A stretch of 64,000 bases of DNA from Gymnopus androsaceus JB14 (taxonomy: Eukaryota > Basidiomycota > Agaricomycetes > Agaricales > Omphalotaceae), in assembly GCA_009733575.1 (NCBI GenBank), contig ML769628.1, positions 39,728-103,727 of the forward strand, in the 5' to 3' direction. Position numbers and translations under genes: made by a program. Below are positions 1-10,429 of the stretch, one piece after another (position 1 is the stretch's first letter; each line of letters begins with the position of its first letter). The notes under the pieces were generated by a model that did not search any database, had not been told where the DNA came from, and worked only from the letters and a program-made list of their open reading frames with translations.

Positions 1-228
1 CCTGTCTATCTAGTTTCTGCTTGTCCTTCGACCTCTGTCGGTGTTTCTTGATGGTCAATATTACACTGCAGTTACGAGCCTAGTACGAATCGTCACCTTA
101 CAAATGCCAGTACTAAGAGCTTTAGAACAGTACATAACCGCCTCTGAGCCGTCCACTGCGGTCCTTCAAGCTTCATTACACGTCCAGCTTTGTAATGTTC
201 TTGCAGGTATAAATTCTCCACTCCCAGC

Positions 229-794
229 TAGGGCTCTTCACCGTATCCGTACCCATACGGATACGGACGGTACGGTACGGAGAAATTCCGTACTGTAGCT
301 GCTCGAAGCTTTCCGTATACGGTACGGAAAAATACGCCGTATACGCCGTAATACGGGACGTAGCACCCAATTTTAAAAAACAGTCGGACAGGGTGAGTTT
401 TGGGCCAATTATTGGCTTTCATTTGGAGTGCATGCCACAATAGTCTTGATTAAGCATTAAATACATGTTTTCAAGATGCTTAAAGAATATTTTGCATACT
501 AAAATCTGTGTCACACTAAGTCACAATCACGTCTAAGCTCTCGTTGTTCAATATTTGAGCGGTATAAGTCCTAAATGTGAATATATGCGGCATGTGCATG
601 CTTTATATCTTCTTTTCAAACATAAAACAAACTATATAGTGGTAGGATACTGAGTTTAATGCCGAGAATATAAATGGTCCGTATACGCCGTATACGGCCG
701 TATTTTTCTCGTACCGTACCGTAGCCCAAAGAAATTCGACCGTAATACGGAAAAAACTCCGTACCGTATACGGTACGTACGGTGAAGAGCCCTA
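229..794. mobile_element. hAT-like non-autonomous MITE with 8-bp target duplication
   Basis: A 566-bp element has terminal inverted repeats starting TAGGGCTCTTCACCGTA at the left and the matching complement at the right. It is flanked on both sides by the direct repeat CTCCCAGC (221-228 and 795-802). An 8-bp duplication and termini starting TAGGG fit the hAT superfamily pattern (YARNG). Subterminal parts of both arms are dense in CCGTATACGG and GGTACGG words, while the middle is AT-rich and non-coding. No transposase is present. The short open frames inside are by-products of the repeats. Confidence 0.85.
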
Positions 795-802
795 CTCCCA
801 GC

Positions 803-1555
803 GGCCCCAGTCATCAAGCAAACATAATTGTGAGATTCTACCTTCATCGTAAATTGCTCTCAAGTCCGTAAAAGCCACTGCTTCCCAGGCGATAATTGTC
901 CTGCTTACGGATTTTGGTTGAAGCTAGTGGGGTTAAAGAAGAAGGCTCGTTTCTCGTTGCATAAAGGTGGCGAGGGGGATTCGAGTACAACTTGAAGCTA
1001 ATTCGACATTATTTAGGACCGGTGGCAAGACGAAGCATCTACACAAGACGTTATTCTAGAGCGGGGAATAGAAGGGCTAGACCTCAATGATGCTGTTGCA
1101 ACTGTATGCTACTTGTGCCATCTCAGACCGATGTGGGTATCCCATCGGAATCAATGACGCTTTGCAAGCATAATTCGCCTCTATTTTTATCGGACAGCGT
1201 ACAGATTTTCTTCACCCTACGCGCAGCCTTCCAATACCCAACATACAGTCAGGCCAAATCGACTTTCAATTACCGATCCGGCATCCAGCATGCACTCAGG
1301 CCAAATCGACTTTCCGTTACTGATCCGGCATAGTACGCTCATGCGACAATTCGCGCAGCTACCATGCTACGTCGGCGACATCAAACAAGTTGGAATCTTG
1401 AGTAAGTACATTGATACACATCCTGTTAAAAGGTGTTTCACGCAGCATTCTCTGCGCAGCGACATTCAATTCTTTGGGGACGTCGACCGTTCATCTTCAT
1501 CTCGTACTGCATCGTCGTGAGTCTATTGCAAGTATCCTGCAGTTGATCACCGCAT
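803..1555. other. Upstream region of the hydrolase gene, no gene seen
   Basis: No reading frame here resembles a protein. The stretch holds the tandem repeat at 1249-1342 and is probably 5' flank and promoter of the hydrolase gene that starts at 1607. Confidence 0.5.
1249..1342. repeat. Two-copy tandem repeat, period 47 bp
   Basis: The words TCAGGCCAAATCGACTTTC and GATCCGGCAT recur at a spacing of 47 bp (copies start at 1249 and 1296), with several substitutions between the copies. It lies about 300 bp upstream of the hydrolase start codon. A regulatory role is possible but unproven. Confidence 0.7.
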
Positions 1556-1564
1556 ATTTATGGC

Positions 1565-1571
1565 TATATAA
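1565..1571 (+). promoter_or_regulatory. TATA box of the hydrolase gene
   Basis: The sequence TATATAA lies 36 bp upstream of the ATG at 1607, a plausible core promoter position with a short leader. Confidence 0.5.
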
Positions 1572-1606
1572 GCTCACTACAGCTGCCTCAATGGTCTATC
1601 ATAATC

Positions 1607-3750
1607 ATGGCCCACTTTGCTTTGTACTGCTCTCTAACTTGGCTAGTCTTTGGTCATGCTACTGCTTCTTCGCTCTCGAAAAAAGATCAGGTTCAAGAGA
1701 TCCAGTGGGTCAATTGTACCGATTTCGTACCATCTACACTTGTTCAGTCAGAACTACCGAGTCCATTGCCCGCCACGCTTCATTGCGGTAACCTGGTTGT
1801 ACCGATGGACTACTCTAAAGGAATCAGTCCATCGAACAACATTACCATCAGCTTTGCCATGCGTCGACCTGATAATCCAAAGGGACTCATAAACTAGTGA
1901 GTCGTTCTGGTGCGCCGCTGCATGATGCAGTTCCTAACCTTAGTGATCTTAGTTCTCCTGGTGGGCCTGGCGGAGAAGCCAACTCCTTCGCATGGGCTTT
2001 CGCTTTGAATATTTCATCCGAGGCGTTCGGCTTCACAGGCTTGGAGGACTATGACTTTGTCGGTGTGTACAGTTCCAAAATTCTTTACGCAAGAACTTGA
2101 TCCTAGGCCTAATTACTATTTAGCAATCGATGTCCGGGGCACGGAGTTCTCCAATCCCATAAACTGTACCTCCAGCGAAATTATTCCCTCGTTCATGTCA
2201 GTCCAATGTCTTATCGTGTACGTTCGTGCTTAATATTTAATCCATGAATCTGTCTAGCCCGTCTACCCAGGCTCAGTTCGATGAGATCCAGAATATCACA
2301 GCGTCGATTTACAACGCATGTGAAGCTCAGAGCACCCCCCAGGGCATTCTCAACTTTCTAAGAAGTGAAGATCTCGCCAGTGACTGGGACAGCGTGCGCG
2401 CTGCGCTAGGTTACGATATTACTCACCTGCTTGCTCTGTCCTAGTGAGTTTCTTTCGCCATATTAATACAATACCGCATACTAAACGTTATAAATCAAGC
2501 GGCACTTTTACTGGAGCAATCTACGCAACAAAATTTCCTCAACGTGTTGGGCGGTTCGTCCTAGATGGTGTAGGTTCTACGAATATTGTAGGTTCTCTCA
2601 TTCAAAAGGTGATCTTCTGTGACAATTCTTGAATAGACAATCGATAATTATGTCGTCAATCAAGTCAAGGCTTACAATAGGCTGTTACTGAGAGCTGACG
2701 CATACTGCTTGAACGACACGACTTGTCCCTTTCACTTACTGGGAAAAGGCGCTATCCCGGAGGTTAGCCTTTTCTTTCCGCCCTATAGCTGTGAATCTGT
2801 TGTTGACGTTCAACTATAGGCGTTCCAATCTATTATCACCAATGCCACGGCGGGCGATTTCCCCAACGTTAATGCAGACGACATTCGAGCGGTCGCAGCT
2901 CTTTCCTTCTTCGCGGGATCCCCGAATTTTACAGCTTTCAACCTCGCTCTAGCTGAGGCTATACAGGGAGATGCAAGTTCACTTACTTACAGTGGTGCCT
3001 TTGCTACTGAATATTCTGCTGGCCTTATTGCCATTCTTCCTTTGTTCTGTTCGGATATTCGTGAGTTTTACTTCCAATTTCATGGAGTGGTTAATCCATA
3101 CTGATTGCCGCGTATCAGTTATTCCGGACACGTCTTTTGATGCATATGCAAAGATCCTGAGTGATGTTGCAGCGGTTGATACGTTTGAATTGCGGTTCTC
3201 CCAGATCCTAAGTTTGGCAGTACGTAGTATTGCAAATATTCCGCGCAGGCTTTTGCTGATTCGTTGTAGGCCGTTTTGCGATGCCTGGCCTATACATGGA
3301 GATGTAACTGGACCTCATCCAGACAATTCTTCATTGATGCTTGTCACGTCCGATTTCGATCTCAAGTAAGAGCTACTAATAAATCCAAGCATGCGATACA
3401 GTCATCCTAACAATCCTTGTACATAGCACCCCTACTGAGAACGTCATCTTTCAACGAGGAGACACGCCCAGCTCGGTCGTAGTTCGACGCCACGGGGAGG
3501 ACCATGGAAGTTACTACGGTAAGTCTCAATACTACAATCAATGGTTTTTTTCTACTTGCTGACATCAAAAACAGTTCCTGGACCAGTACGCGATGTAGAA
3601 ATAGCCTACCTTACCACTGGAGTGTTCCCAGAAGCAACTAACCAGACCTTCATATCGGTGTTTGAACCCGGTCAAACGATTCCTGGCCCAGAAGATCCTT
3701 ATGCTGTCCCGGTAGGACCAGCTGCTGGAGAGGGGTTTTCTCCTGAGTAG
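1607..3750 (+). pseudogene. Secreted TAP-like alpha/beta hydrolase (S33-type), one frameshift
   Basis: This multi-exon gene encodes a fungal alpha/beta hydrolase of the tripeptidyl-aminopeptidase-like (TAP-like) type. The start at 1607 gives a hydrophobic signal peptide of about 20 residues. Later exons show the oxyanion-hole type motif SPGGPGG, the block YDFVAIDVRGT, the nucleophile elbow ALSYGT (Ser in the usual GxSYG place), and FPQRVGRFVLDGVG. The C-terminal part has the catalytic Asp region (VTSDFDL) and the His region (GEDHGSY). Introns are 45-70 nt. Exon joins recognised include ...INY|SPGGPGG, DFV|AIDVRG and LSY|GTFTG. At 3274-3277 the run TTTT has one T more than the paralogous fragments at 26.5 and 31.6 kb, which shifts the frame just before a conserved CDAWP segment. 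This is either inactivation or an assembly error. The family includes peptidases, so trimming of the neighbouring K peptides is imaginable but is inference only. The 3' third of this gene (from about 3158) is what was copied into the other modules. Confidence 0.75.
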
Positions 3751-4432
3751 GTTGTTTTCCCGTCGTTATCCACCTACTCCGGTTCCTCTTCTTTTTAGAT
3801 ATATGTTTCAATTTTATTTCGTTGCTTGTTCTAGTTAGTATCATTACTCTAGATCTATGAGAACTTGCTTTTGATTTTAACTCTGGCACTGGGTGTCTGA
3901 GATGCGACCTTCACCGACTCATCAACATAGCTTTATGAGGCCAACGCAATTGACATACTATTAACATGTTGATTATCAGTCGTCCTCCACGAGAATTCTA
4001 GAGATTATCCCGCCATCCTTTAGAAGAGACCGCTTTAAGCCTAATCAGTTGTCAAGGACGCGTCTCCGACGATACGAAACATACTTCAAAGAGGAAACCG
4101 AACTCTGGTTTCCTCCGACTCTTCCCTAGGAAAAGTTTCCCAGGCTGAGCTGAAGCTGGTACTTCGCGTCATGTCATGGGTAGAGCTCGGGAAAACGAGA
4201 AGTTCTGTACTACAACTGCACAAAATCATGCAAGAACGAGAAGAATGTCGATTTCAAGGAGTTCAATTACTATTTTACAGGTACACAAATTAATTATTAA
4301 GTAGCAAGTATTAATTTTGAGAGATAAATAGAGGAATAAAAAGTCATTTATGATACTGTTAGTATAATGTGTCGAGGATGAACCACATAAGTTATAAAGC
4401 CGAGACAAGTCGGTATGATGCGCCAGCAAGTA
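3751..4432. repeat. Module spacer between H1 and K1
   Basis: This is the shared 3' flank of the converging H1 and K1 genes. Related sequence recurs near 9040-9420, 27290-27900 and 32110-32790, including the word GTACACAAATTAATTATT and the AT-rich stretch after it. No gene is seen. Polyadenylation signals for both strands probably lie here but cannot be pinpointed. Confidence 0.6.
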
Positions 4433-5252
4433 TCATGCTTCGTGCCCAAGAGCTTCGAGTTTCCAAGATGGAGGATCTGGAGAAGCGTTCCGCTCAGAAG
4501 GAGTGGATGTGTCCTTTGCGAGTGCGTGAGAACCAGAGTCGGATGCATTACGCTTCCAAGACGGTGGCGAAGCTTCATGCTCATCAGACTCGCGCCTCCA
4601 AGAGGGAGGACTGGGAGCAACAGCTCGCTCACGTTTCCAATCAGGAGGGGAGGGCTTGGCCTCTCGCTTCCAAGACGGGGGAGCTGCAGACTCGGATGCG
4701 TCACGTTTCCAATCAGGAGGGGAGGGTCGGGCCTCTCGCTTCCAAGACGGGGGAGCTGCTGATTCGGATATATCACGCTTCCAAGAAGGAGGGGAGGGTT
4801 GGGCCTCGCGCTTCCAAGACGGGGGAGCCGCAGATTCGGATGTATCACGCCTCCAGGAAGGAGGGGATGGATCTCTTTCAACCGACTCGCGTTTCCAAGA
4901 GGGAGGAGCAGCGCTAGGTCCGGAAGCTTCCCGCTTCCAAGAAGGGGGAGAAGGACTGCGTTCTACTTGATCCCGCTTCAAAGAACTTTCGGGATTGGTG
5001 TCCCTTTGTGCCTAGAGAGGCAGAACTAGATCCAGATCCATTGTCCATCCAGGAAATAGATAGTTCGGGTTCCACTAACTCGAAGTCCCGAACAGAAGTT
5101 GATTGGCCCTCATTAGAGAAGGTTTCACGCTACAGAATTCATTAGAAAAATTTCTGAGCACGGAAAGATGAAGTTTGAACACTCACCAAAGGTAGAGCGT
5201 AAATTCCAGAGAATAACAAGGCTAGTATAGGAATGATCGAGGAAAAGTGCAT
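4433..5252 (-). pseudogene. K1: Kex2-processed repeat precursor, frameshifted
   Basis: Exon 1 (5187-5252) encodes a 22-residue signal peptide, MHFSSIIPILALLFSGIYA then LPL. It ends at a GTGAGT donor, and exon 2 starts at 5129 with RETFSNEGQS. Exon 2 encodes alternating peptides such as DASESAAPPSW and EAKPSPPDW, each followed by the dibasic Kex2 site KR or RR, plus a unique tail ending LGHEA. Compared with K2 and K4, one extra C lies at about 5007-5011 (GGCACAAAGG instead of GGCAAAAGG). It throws the signal peptide out of frame with the repeats. The tail itself is intact, so the break is recent or an assembly error. The repeat unit is 72 bp (13 + 11 codons). The repeat region is almost identical to K2. 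Confidence 0.8.
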
Positions 5253-5342
5253 TTCGTCGCGTTTGGGTAAACTGAAGAAATTATGAGGCTGAATAAGAAG
5301 ACTGATAGAGACTGATAATGAATAGGAAATGAGACACAAACA

Positions 5343-5350
5343 CTTTTATA
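5343..5350 (-). promoter_or_regulatory. TATA box of K1
   Basis: TATAAAAG on the minus strand lies about 90 bp upstream of the K1 start codon. It is kept at the same place in front of all four K copies (also 10372, 28893 and 33798), which supports it as the core promoter. Confidence 0.65.
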
Positions 5351-5430
5351 CCCCTCCTACTACATAACGCTTCCATATTCGGAGGGGCAGACCCTGACAT
5401 TCGCCAGGAACAGTTGGCGGATCATCCTTG

Positions 5431-6880
5431 CCATTCGGAGGGGACGTTAGCAAGGAGGTTGATCGAGTGTTCTGTCCTGCGGTTGTCACAACCGATTAAC
5501 TTTAAAAGGCAGGATAGGCTCCATGACTATTAGCGACTACTAGTTATAGACATCCGAGCGTCTCGAAGCGAGTAAGTAAATACTTTTTCTCCAACCTAGA
5601 TGGTAACGGTTGCACCGGGATGAGATGCGTACTTAAAGAGGAAGCACTCAAGAGCGCTAACGATATGTTGTCTTCGTCGGAGATTAAACCCGGCATCATT
5701 AAGGACAAGAAGCCTGAAGACCGGCTCTAATGATTATCAACTATCTAAGGTGCTCGGAACTGGGGACCCTCAGCAGCAGCGCGAGGATATGCATCACCGA
5801 TGCATGAACGGTGCCTTCGAGCCTGAGGTACATGTAAGTAGCTTTACCAGATCCCTGGCATGATCGCTGTCCTCTCTCATAAGTTGCCATTTGTGGAATC
5901 TTATAAGGTATGGGGTTTGAGTAGAACCTGTTATTCCGATCGATCCAATACATTCAGGATTGGCATCATATCTAGGTTCCAAAGGAAGACTTCACCGTTG
6001 AAAATATGCCTTTTCTTTTCCGCACTTCCCAACCTATTCGCCATTTTTGTCTGAACCAGAACAACGCTGACTCTGTCAAATATCTTTCCATATTGGTACA
6101 TATACGGACAATGTCTGTGGTAAGATAAAACACCAAAGAGCGTTTCTCTTGAGACAGTTAAATAACAGTTCAACCGGCGCCACTACTCCCGCGAACATCC
6201 CTGCGGCATTGACCACGACAGCCATATGAAGTAGTAACTGAGTTTGACATCGTCCACATTGCGACTCAGTTCAGGAAGCCCGATGCCGTACTGCTTTTCC
6301 TTTTCATCGACGCTTGAGGTAGCGGATTGCCAGTCTACGGCCTTGTATGCGCTCGGTTCGGAGTACTTCACCGGGTTATTAAGGTTATATGCGGCGTTGC
6401 TACTGAGATTGGAGCGCAGATATGAGCTGAAAGGTGCTTGGATAATAGGCAATTACCCCCTCGATTTACTCCAAACATGGAGAATCGCCGCCGACACCGG
6501 AGCCTAAGGTTGCCAGTCGGTCAACCTTTTACCTATGTGAAGTTCAAGTACATCCGCCACAGGAAACGCTCTGTTAGCTGGTTAAACTCTTCGTGATTTC
6601 AGGGATATTTTGATATTTAGATCATTCAGCATGGATTTGAGTGAACTCAGGCTGATGATTATTATGATCACTTGATTCGGTAGAGTAGTTATAGGATAAT
6701 AGAAGGCGTAACAAAAACATACGGTGAATAATAGCAAGATTATACAGAACTCAATAAACACATAGGAGTCACTAACGCTACAAAAAAAAATAGAAAAAAC
6801 AAGCTATCGTGCTGAAAGTGCGGAGTCGTAGTAGACTAGTAGTACATTAAAATCATAATTATCACGGAAGAAGAATAGGA
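5431..6880. repeat. Decayed module block R1
   Basis: About 1.4 kb shared with 10430-11960 (R2), 28950-30490 (R3) and 33850-35320 (R4). On the minus strand short coding-like pieces survive, for example SEPSAYKAVDWQS..VDEKEKQYG (6183-6452) and IFNGEVFLWNLDMMP (5931-6173). Stops and indels separate them in every copy, and their order suggests one ancestral minus-strand gene. The segment GEVFLWNLDMMPILNV faintly recalls RTA1-like seven-helix proteins, but I would not rely on it. No copy has an intact frame. Confidence 0.5.
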
Positions 6881-6889
6881 ATGATGCCG

Positions 6890-7218
6890 TTAAACAAAAC
6901 TTATCTGGATTTCTATTCATTGGAATACTCCAAAGCAGGGTCAATGCTTGTGGTGCTAGCGCTCGACCAAAGATCTGTCAAGGTGCCTGACCCGTCGACA
7001 GTGGGAGGAACTTTAGCAGAAATACTTCAATCCTCTCCCGAAGACGAGTGGACCGGAAGCTCAGCTGAGTAACTGCTGGCACTAGCAGACTGAGTAGTAT
7101 GACCCTGATCCTCTCTGCCACTGGTACTTGTATCTGTCCTATGGTTTGCGACAGACCTGTTGGGAGCATCGACAGCAAAAAGATTTTGCATTTCGACATC
7201 AGGTCCTGAGCTGCACAA
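6890..7218 (-). pseudogene. Duplicated 3' end of the HMG-box gene (unit 1)
   Basis: The minus strand reads SGPDVEMQNLFAVDAPNRSV and continues in frame to a stop at 7027 (…ELPVHSSSGED). This matches the last exon of the HMG-box gene at 12218-13935 plus its 3' flank, without the DNA-binding domain. It therefore preserves what is probably the ancestral C-terminus, which the parent gene has lost through an 8-bp deletion. It is joined directly to alcohol dehydrogenase sequence at about 7225. Confidence 0.7.
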
Positions 7219-7225
7219 TACCGAC

Positions 7226-7539
7226 TCGATCGATAGGGACAGCTTTGACGATGCCCACAGCTGAAGAACGCGTCAAAGATGAGATGCGTCGAACTGACTT
7301 GAACTCACCTTCGTGTCCAAGTGCCATATCCTGAGTTCAAAATGCAAATTTGTACCACAGAGGCCCTTTCGCGATAGAAGGTCCGCTATAAGGATAGAAA
7401 ATAGTAAAAAATATGCCCCTACTCGCGAATGGGTTACTTGAACAACGACTTCATCAAGCTCTAACCCTTGATGAGTGAAAGAAGCTTTGACCACCTTTCC
7501 CTCCTTCGATCCGTGATACGTCACGGTTATCCCTTGCAT
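7226..7539 (-). pseudogene. Alcohol dehydrogenase 5' fragment (unit 1)
   Basis: Sequence matches the first exons of the dehydrogenase at 24719-25882: start codon at 7539 (MQGITVTYHGSKEGKVVKAS), the VVQVTH exon end with its GT donor, and the GLCGTNLHFE exon. Exon 3 is cut to a few tens of bases and runs into HMG-gene sequence. The fused piece combines bases equivalent to 25276-25300 and 25583 onward of the parent, so two breakpoints are visible. It cannot encode an enzyme. Confidence 0.75.
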
Positions 7540-7944
7540 GATGAATAACAGCGAAAGAAGATGAGAATCATCCAATCCATTGCTATCTTATAAGTAGAAT
7601 TATAGTAACGAAACAACAGAGCATGCATAAAACAGCTCTGTATTTCAACCTACCGAAATAAAGTAGATTACTTATTTACTCTTTGCGGAGGCCAAAGCTG
7701 TAGATATTGGTTGTGACTGCTGTGACTGATCGGTGACAAGTACGAGTGCGTTGCATGTTATTTTGACACTTGAAGCCCTCGCAAGCCAGAATGTCTTGAA
7801 ATGAAGATAATCCTGGTTTTAACGGGGAGTTTGGCATGCAGTCGGAATCTAGTAATGGCGCAGCTCGCCTTCAAGCATCCGCAATCGGAATAAAGTAACT
7901 TGGAAATGTTCATTACCAACGTTGCAGCTGCACAAGAATAATTC
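7540..7944. repeat. Module spacer between dehydrogenase and hydrolase fragments
   Basis: Shared with 25890-26450 and 31100-31506, including the word TTTGCGGAGGCCAAAGCTGT. No gene is seen. It corresponds to the 5' flank of the dehydrogenase gene up to the hydrolase breakpoint. Confidence 0.6.
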
Positions 7945-9031
7945 GTGATGTTGCAGCGGTTGATACGTCTGAAGTGCGTTTCTCCCAGATCCTGAGTTTG
8001 GCAGTACGTAGTCACGGTGTTGCAAATAATCCGCGCAGGCTTTGGCTGATTCGTTGCAGGCCGTCTGCGATGCCTCGCCTACACATGAAGATGTAAAAGG
8101 ACCTCATCCAGACAGTTTATCATTGATGTTTGTCACGTCCGATTTCAGCCTCAAGTAAGAGCTACTAGTAAATCCAAGCATCCGATACAATACACGGCTA
8201 GTGCGTCAAATAATTTCGAACGAAATTATTAGCGAAATTATTGTTGTGATTAATTACCTTTTTCAGTATGAATTTCGGCTGAAAAACAACATATTTTTCT
8301 TATGAAAAACGCATTGAGAAAGAATCAGAATTTCGCTCGGAATGATTCATAATTTCACGTGTAATAAGTCGTGTATTTCGCTCGAAAAACACAAAAAATT
8401 TCACAACCCTAATTCAATTCAATCGCCTTCAGCGCTTAGTTTCGCTGATTTTTGGCGCTCATTATTTTAAATTGAATTAGGGTTGTGAAATTCTTTGTGT
8501 TTTTCGAGCGAAATAGATGACTTATTACATGGGAAATTATGAATCATTCCCGAGCGAAATTCTGATTCTTTCTCAATGCGTTTTTCATAAGAAAAAGATG
8601 GTGTTTTTCAGCCGAAATTCATACTGAAAAAGGTAATTAATCACAACAATGATTTCGCTAATACTTTCGTTCGAAATTATTTGATGCACTAGCCGTGAAT
8701 AACAATCCTTGTACATAGCACCCTACTGAGAACGTGATCTCTCAACGAGGAGACACACCCAACTCGGTCGTGGTTCAAAGCCATGGGGAAGACCACGGAA
8801 GTTACCACGGTAAGTCTCAATACCAGAATCAATGGATTTTGTCTACAAAAATAGCTTCCGGACCGGTACGCGATGTAGAAATAGCCTACCTTAACACTAG
8901 AGTGCTCCAAGAAGTAACTACCAGAGCTTCATATCGATATCTTACCCGGTCAAACGATTCCTGGTCTAGAAGATCCTTAATATGCTGTCCCGGTAGGACC
9001 AGCTGCTGGAGAGGGGTTTTCGTCTGACTAG
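7945..9031 (+). pseudogene. H2: hydrolase 3' fragment interrupted by a MITE
   Basis: Similarity to the parent hydrolase begins abruptly at GTGATGTTGCAGCGGTTGAT, equivalent to about 3158 of the parent. It covers the CDA(S/W)P exon, the VTSDF region, the GRED-type exon (EDHGSYH) and the VRDVEIAYLN exon. There is no N-terminal half or start codon, and a 505-bp element sits in the intron region (8193-8697). It is not functional. Confidence 0.75.
8193..8697. mobile_element. 505-bp palindromic MITE, 4-bp target duplication AATA
   Basis: Nearly the whole element is one inverted repeat. The ends read CACGGCTAGTGC and its complement, the arms run about 210 bp each, and the central spacer is about 70 bp. 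Direct AATA repeats flank it (8189-8192 and 8698-8701). The orthologous position at 31752 reads GATACAATAACAATCC without the element, so an empty site is available inside this window. The arms are rich in TTTCGCTCGAAA-like words. No transposase is encoded. The superfamily is uncertain. Confidence 0.88.
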
Positions 9032-9525
9032 GTTCATGTCGAATGTTAACGATGACTCGGACTTGAATGGTCTTGTCTTGTCAACGCTGGCGTACTGTTT
9101 AAAATTATAGTCATTCCTTACTCTCTCTCGTCGTTCTCCACCTGCTGCTCCAGTTCCTCTTCGTTTTAGATATATACTTTTAGTTTGTTTCATTCCTTGT
9201 TCTAGTTAGGATGATTAGTCTGGACTCTATGGGAACTTGCTTTTGGTTTCAATTTCAAGGCGTCGAATTACTATTAAAGGAGTACAATTACTATTTTACA
9301 GATACACAAATTAATTATTGAGTAGACAATATTAATTTCACGAGGTAAATAGAGAAACGAAGATCCATATATATGTGTCGAGTCATGAACAAAAAGCCGA
9401 GTGCGCCAGCAAATATCATGCTTCGTAGGACCGGGAGAAGCGTTCCGCTCAGGAGGGGATGTGTCCTTTGCGAGTGCGTGAGAACCAGAGTCGGATGCAT
9501 TACGCTTCCATGACCGTGGCAAAGC
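9032..9525. repeat. Module spacer and detached K2 tail
   Basis: Continuation of the module 3' flank. Between about 9415 and 9522 the minus strand still encodes remains of the K tail (SWKRNASDSGSHALAKDTS), now downstream of the K2 premature stop and shortened by a deletion. Confidence 0.6.
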
Positions 9526-10281
9526 TTAAGCTTCATGCTCACCAGACTCGCGTCTCCAAGAGGGAGGACTGGGAGCAACAGCTCCCTCACGCTTCCAATC
9601 AGGAGGGGAGGGTTTAGCCTCGCGCTTCCAAGACGGGGGAGCTGCAGATTCGGATGCGTCACGTTTCCAATCAGGAGGGGAGGGCTTGGCCTCTCGCTTC
9701 CAAGACGGGGGAGCTGCAGACTCGGATGCGTCACGTTTCCAATCAGGAGGGGAGGGTCGGGCCTCTCGCTTCCAAGACGGCGGAGCTGCTGATTCGGATA
9801 TATCACGCTTCCAAGAAGGAGGGGAGGGTTGGGCCTCGCGCTTCCAAGACGGGGGAGCCGCAGATTCGGATGTATCACGCCTCCAGGAAGGAGGGGATGG
9901 ATCTCTTTCAACCGACTCGCGTTTCCAAGAGGGAGGAGCAGCGCTAGGTCCGGAAGCTTCCCGCTTCCAAGAAGGGGGAGAAGGACTGCGTTCTACTTGA
10001 TCCCGCTTCAAAGAACTTTCGGGATTGGTGTCCCTTTTGCCTAGAGAGGCAGAACTAGATCCAGATCCATTGTCCATCCAGGAAATAGATAGTTCGGGTT
10101 CCACTAACTCGAAGTCCCGAACAGAAGTTGATTGGCCCTCATTAGAGAAGGTTTCACGCTACAGAATTCATTAGAAAAATTTCTGAGCACGGAAAGATGA
10201 AGTTTGAACACTCACCAAAGGTAGAGCGTAAATTCCAGAGAATAACAAGGCTAGTATAGGAATGATCGAGGAAAAGTGCAT
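9526..10281 (-). CDS. K2: Kex2-processed repeat precursor, truncated tail
   Basis: Two exons (10216-10281 and 9526-10158) give a 232-residue secreted protein. The signal peptide ends near YALPL, then comes a Ser-rich leader ending SLGKR. Twelve or so peptides follow, separated by KR or RR: DTSESAAPPSW, EAQPSPPSW, DISESAAPPSW, EARPSPPDW, then two pairs of DASESAAPPSW with EAKPSPPDW. The design predicts cleavage by Kex2 in the late Golgi, trimming of basic residues by a Kex1-like carboxypeptidase, and secretion of peptides ending in Trp. A 6-bp duplication (AAGCTTAAGCTT at 9523-9534) creates an in-frame TAA, so the last ~45 residues seen in K4 are lost. The repeats themselves are open, so peptides could still be made. 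It carries one repeat pair more than K1. Confidence 0.78.
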
Positions 10282-10371
10282 TTTGTCGCGTTTGGGTAAA
10301 CTGAAGAAATTATAAGGCTGAATAAGAAGACTGATAGAGACTGATAATGAATAGGAAATGAGACACAAACA

Positions 10372-10379
10372 CTTTTATA
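10372..10379 (-). promoter_or_regulatory. TATA box of K2
   Basis: TATAAAAG about 90 bp upstream of the K2 ATG, identical in position to the other copies. Confidence 0.65.
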
Positions 10380-10429
10380 CCCCTCCTACTACATAACACT
10401 TCCATATTCGGAGGGGCAGGCCCTGACAT

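Noticed and set aside
4369..4970. Long plus-strand open frames opposite the K repeats (for example one reading MASRFQDGGAADSD)
   Set aside because: They recur opposite all four K copies because a 72-bp repeat is open in several frames. The minus strand has the signal peptide, intron, TATA box and Kex2 sites, so the plus frames are shadows.
5003..5012. ACAAAGGGA, the Ustilago pheromone response element, near an HMG-box gene
   Set aside because: It lies inside the K1 coding exon and exists only because of the one-base insertion there. The other copies lack it.
5931..6173. RTA1-like membrane protein in the R blocks
   Set aside because: Only a short segment (GEVFLWNLDMMP) resembles the family. 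Every copy is broken, and the order of the pieces could not be made into one protein.
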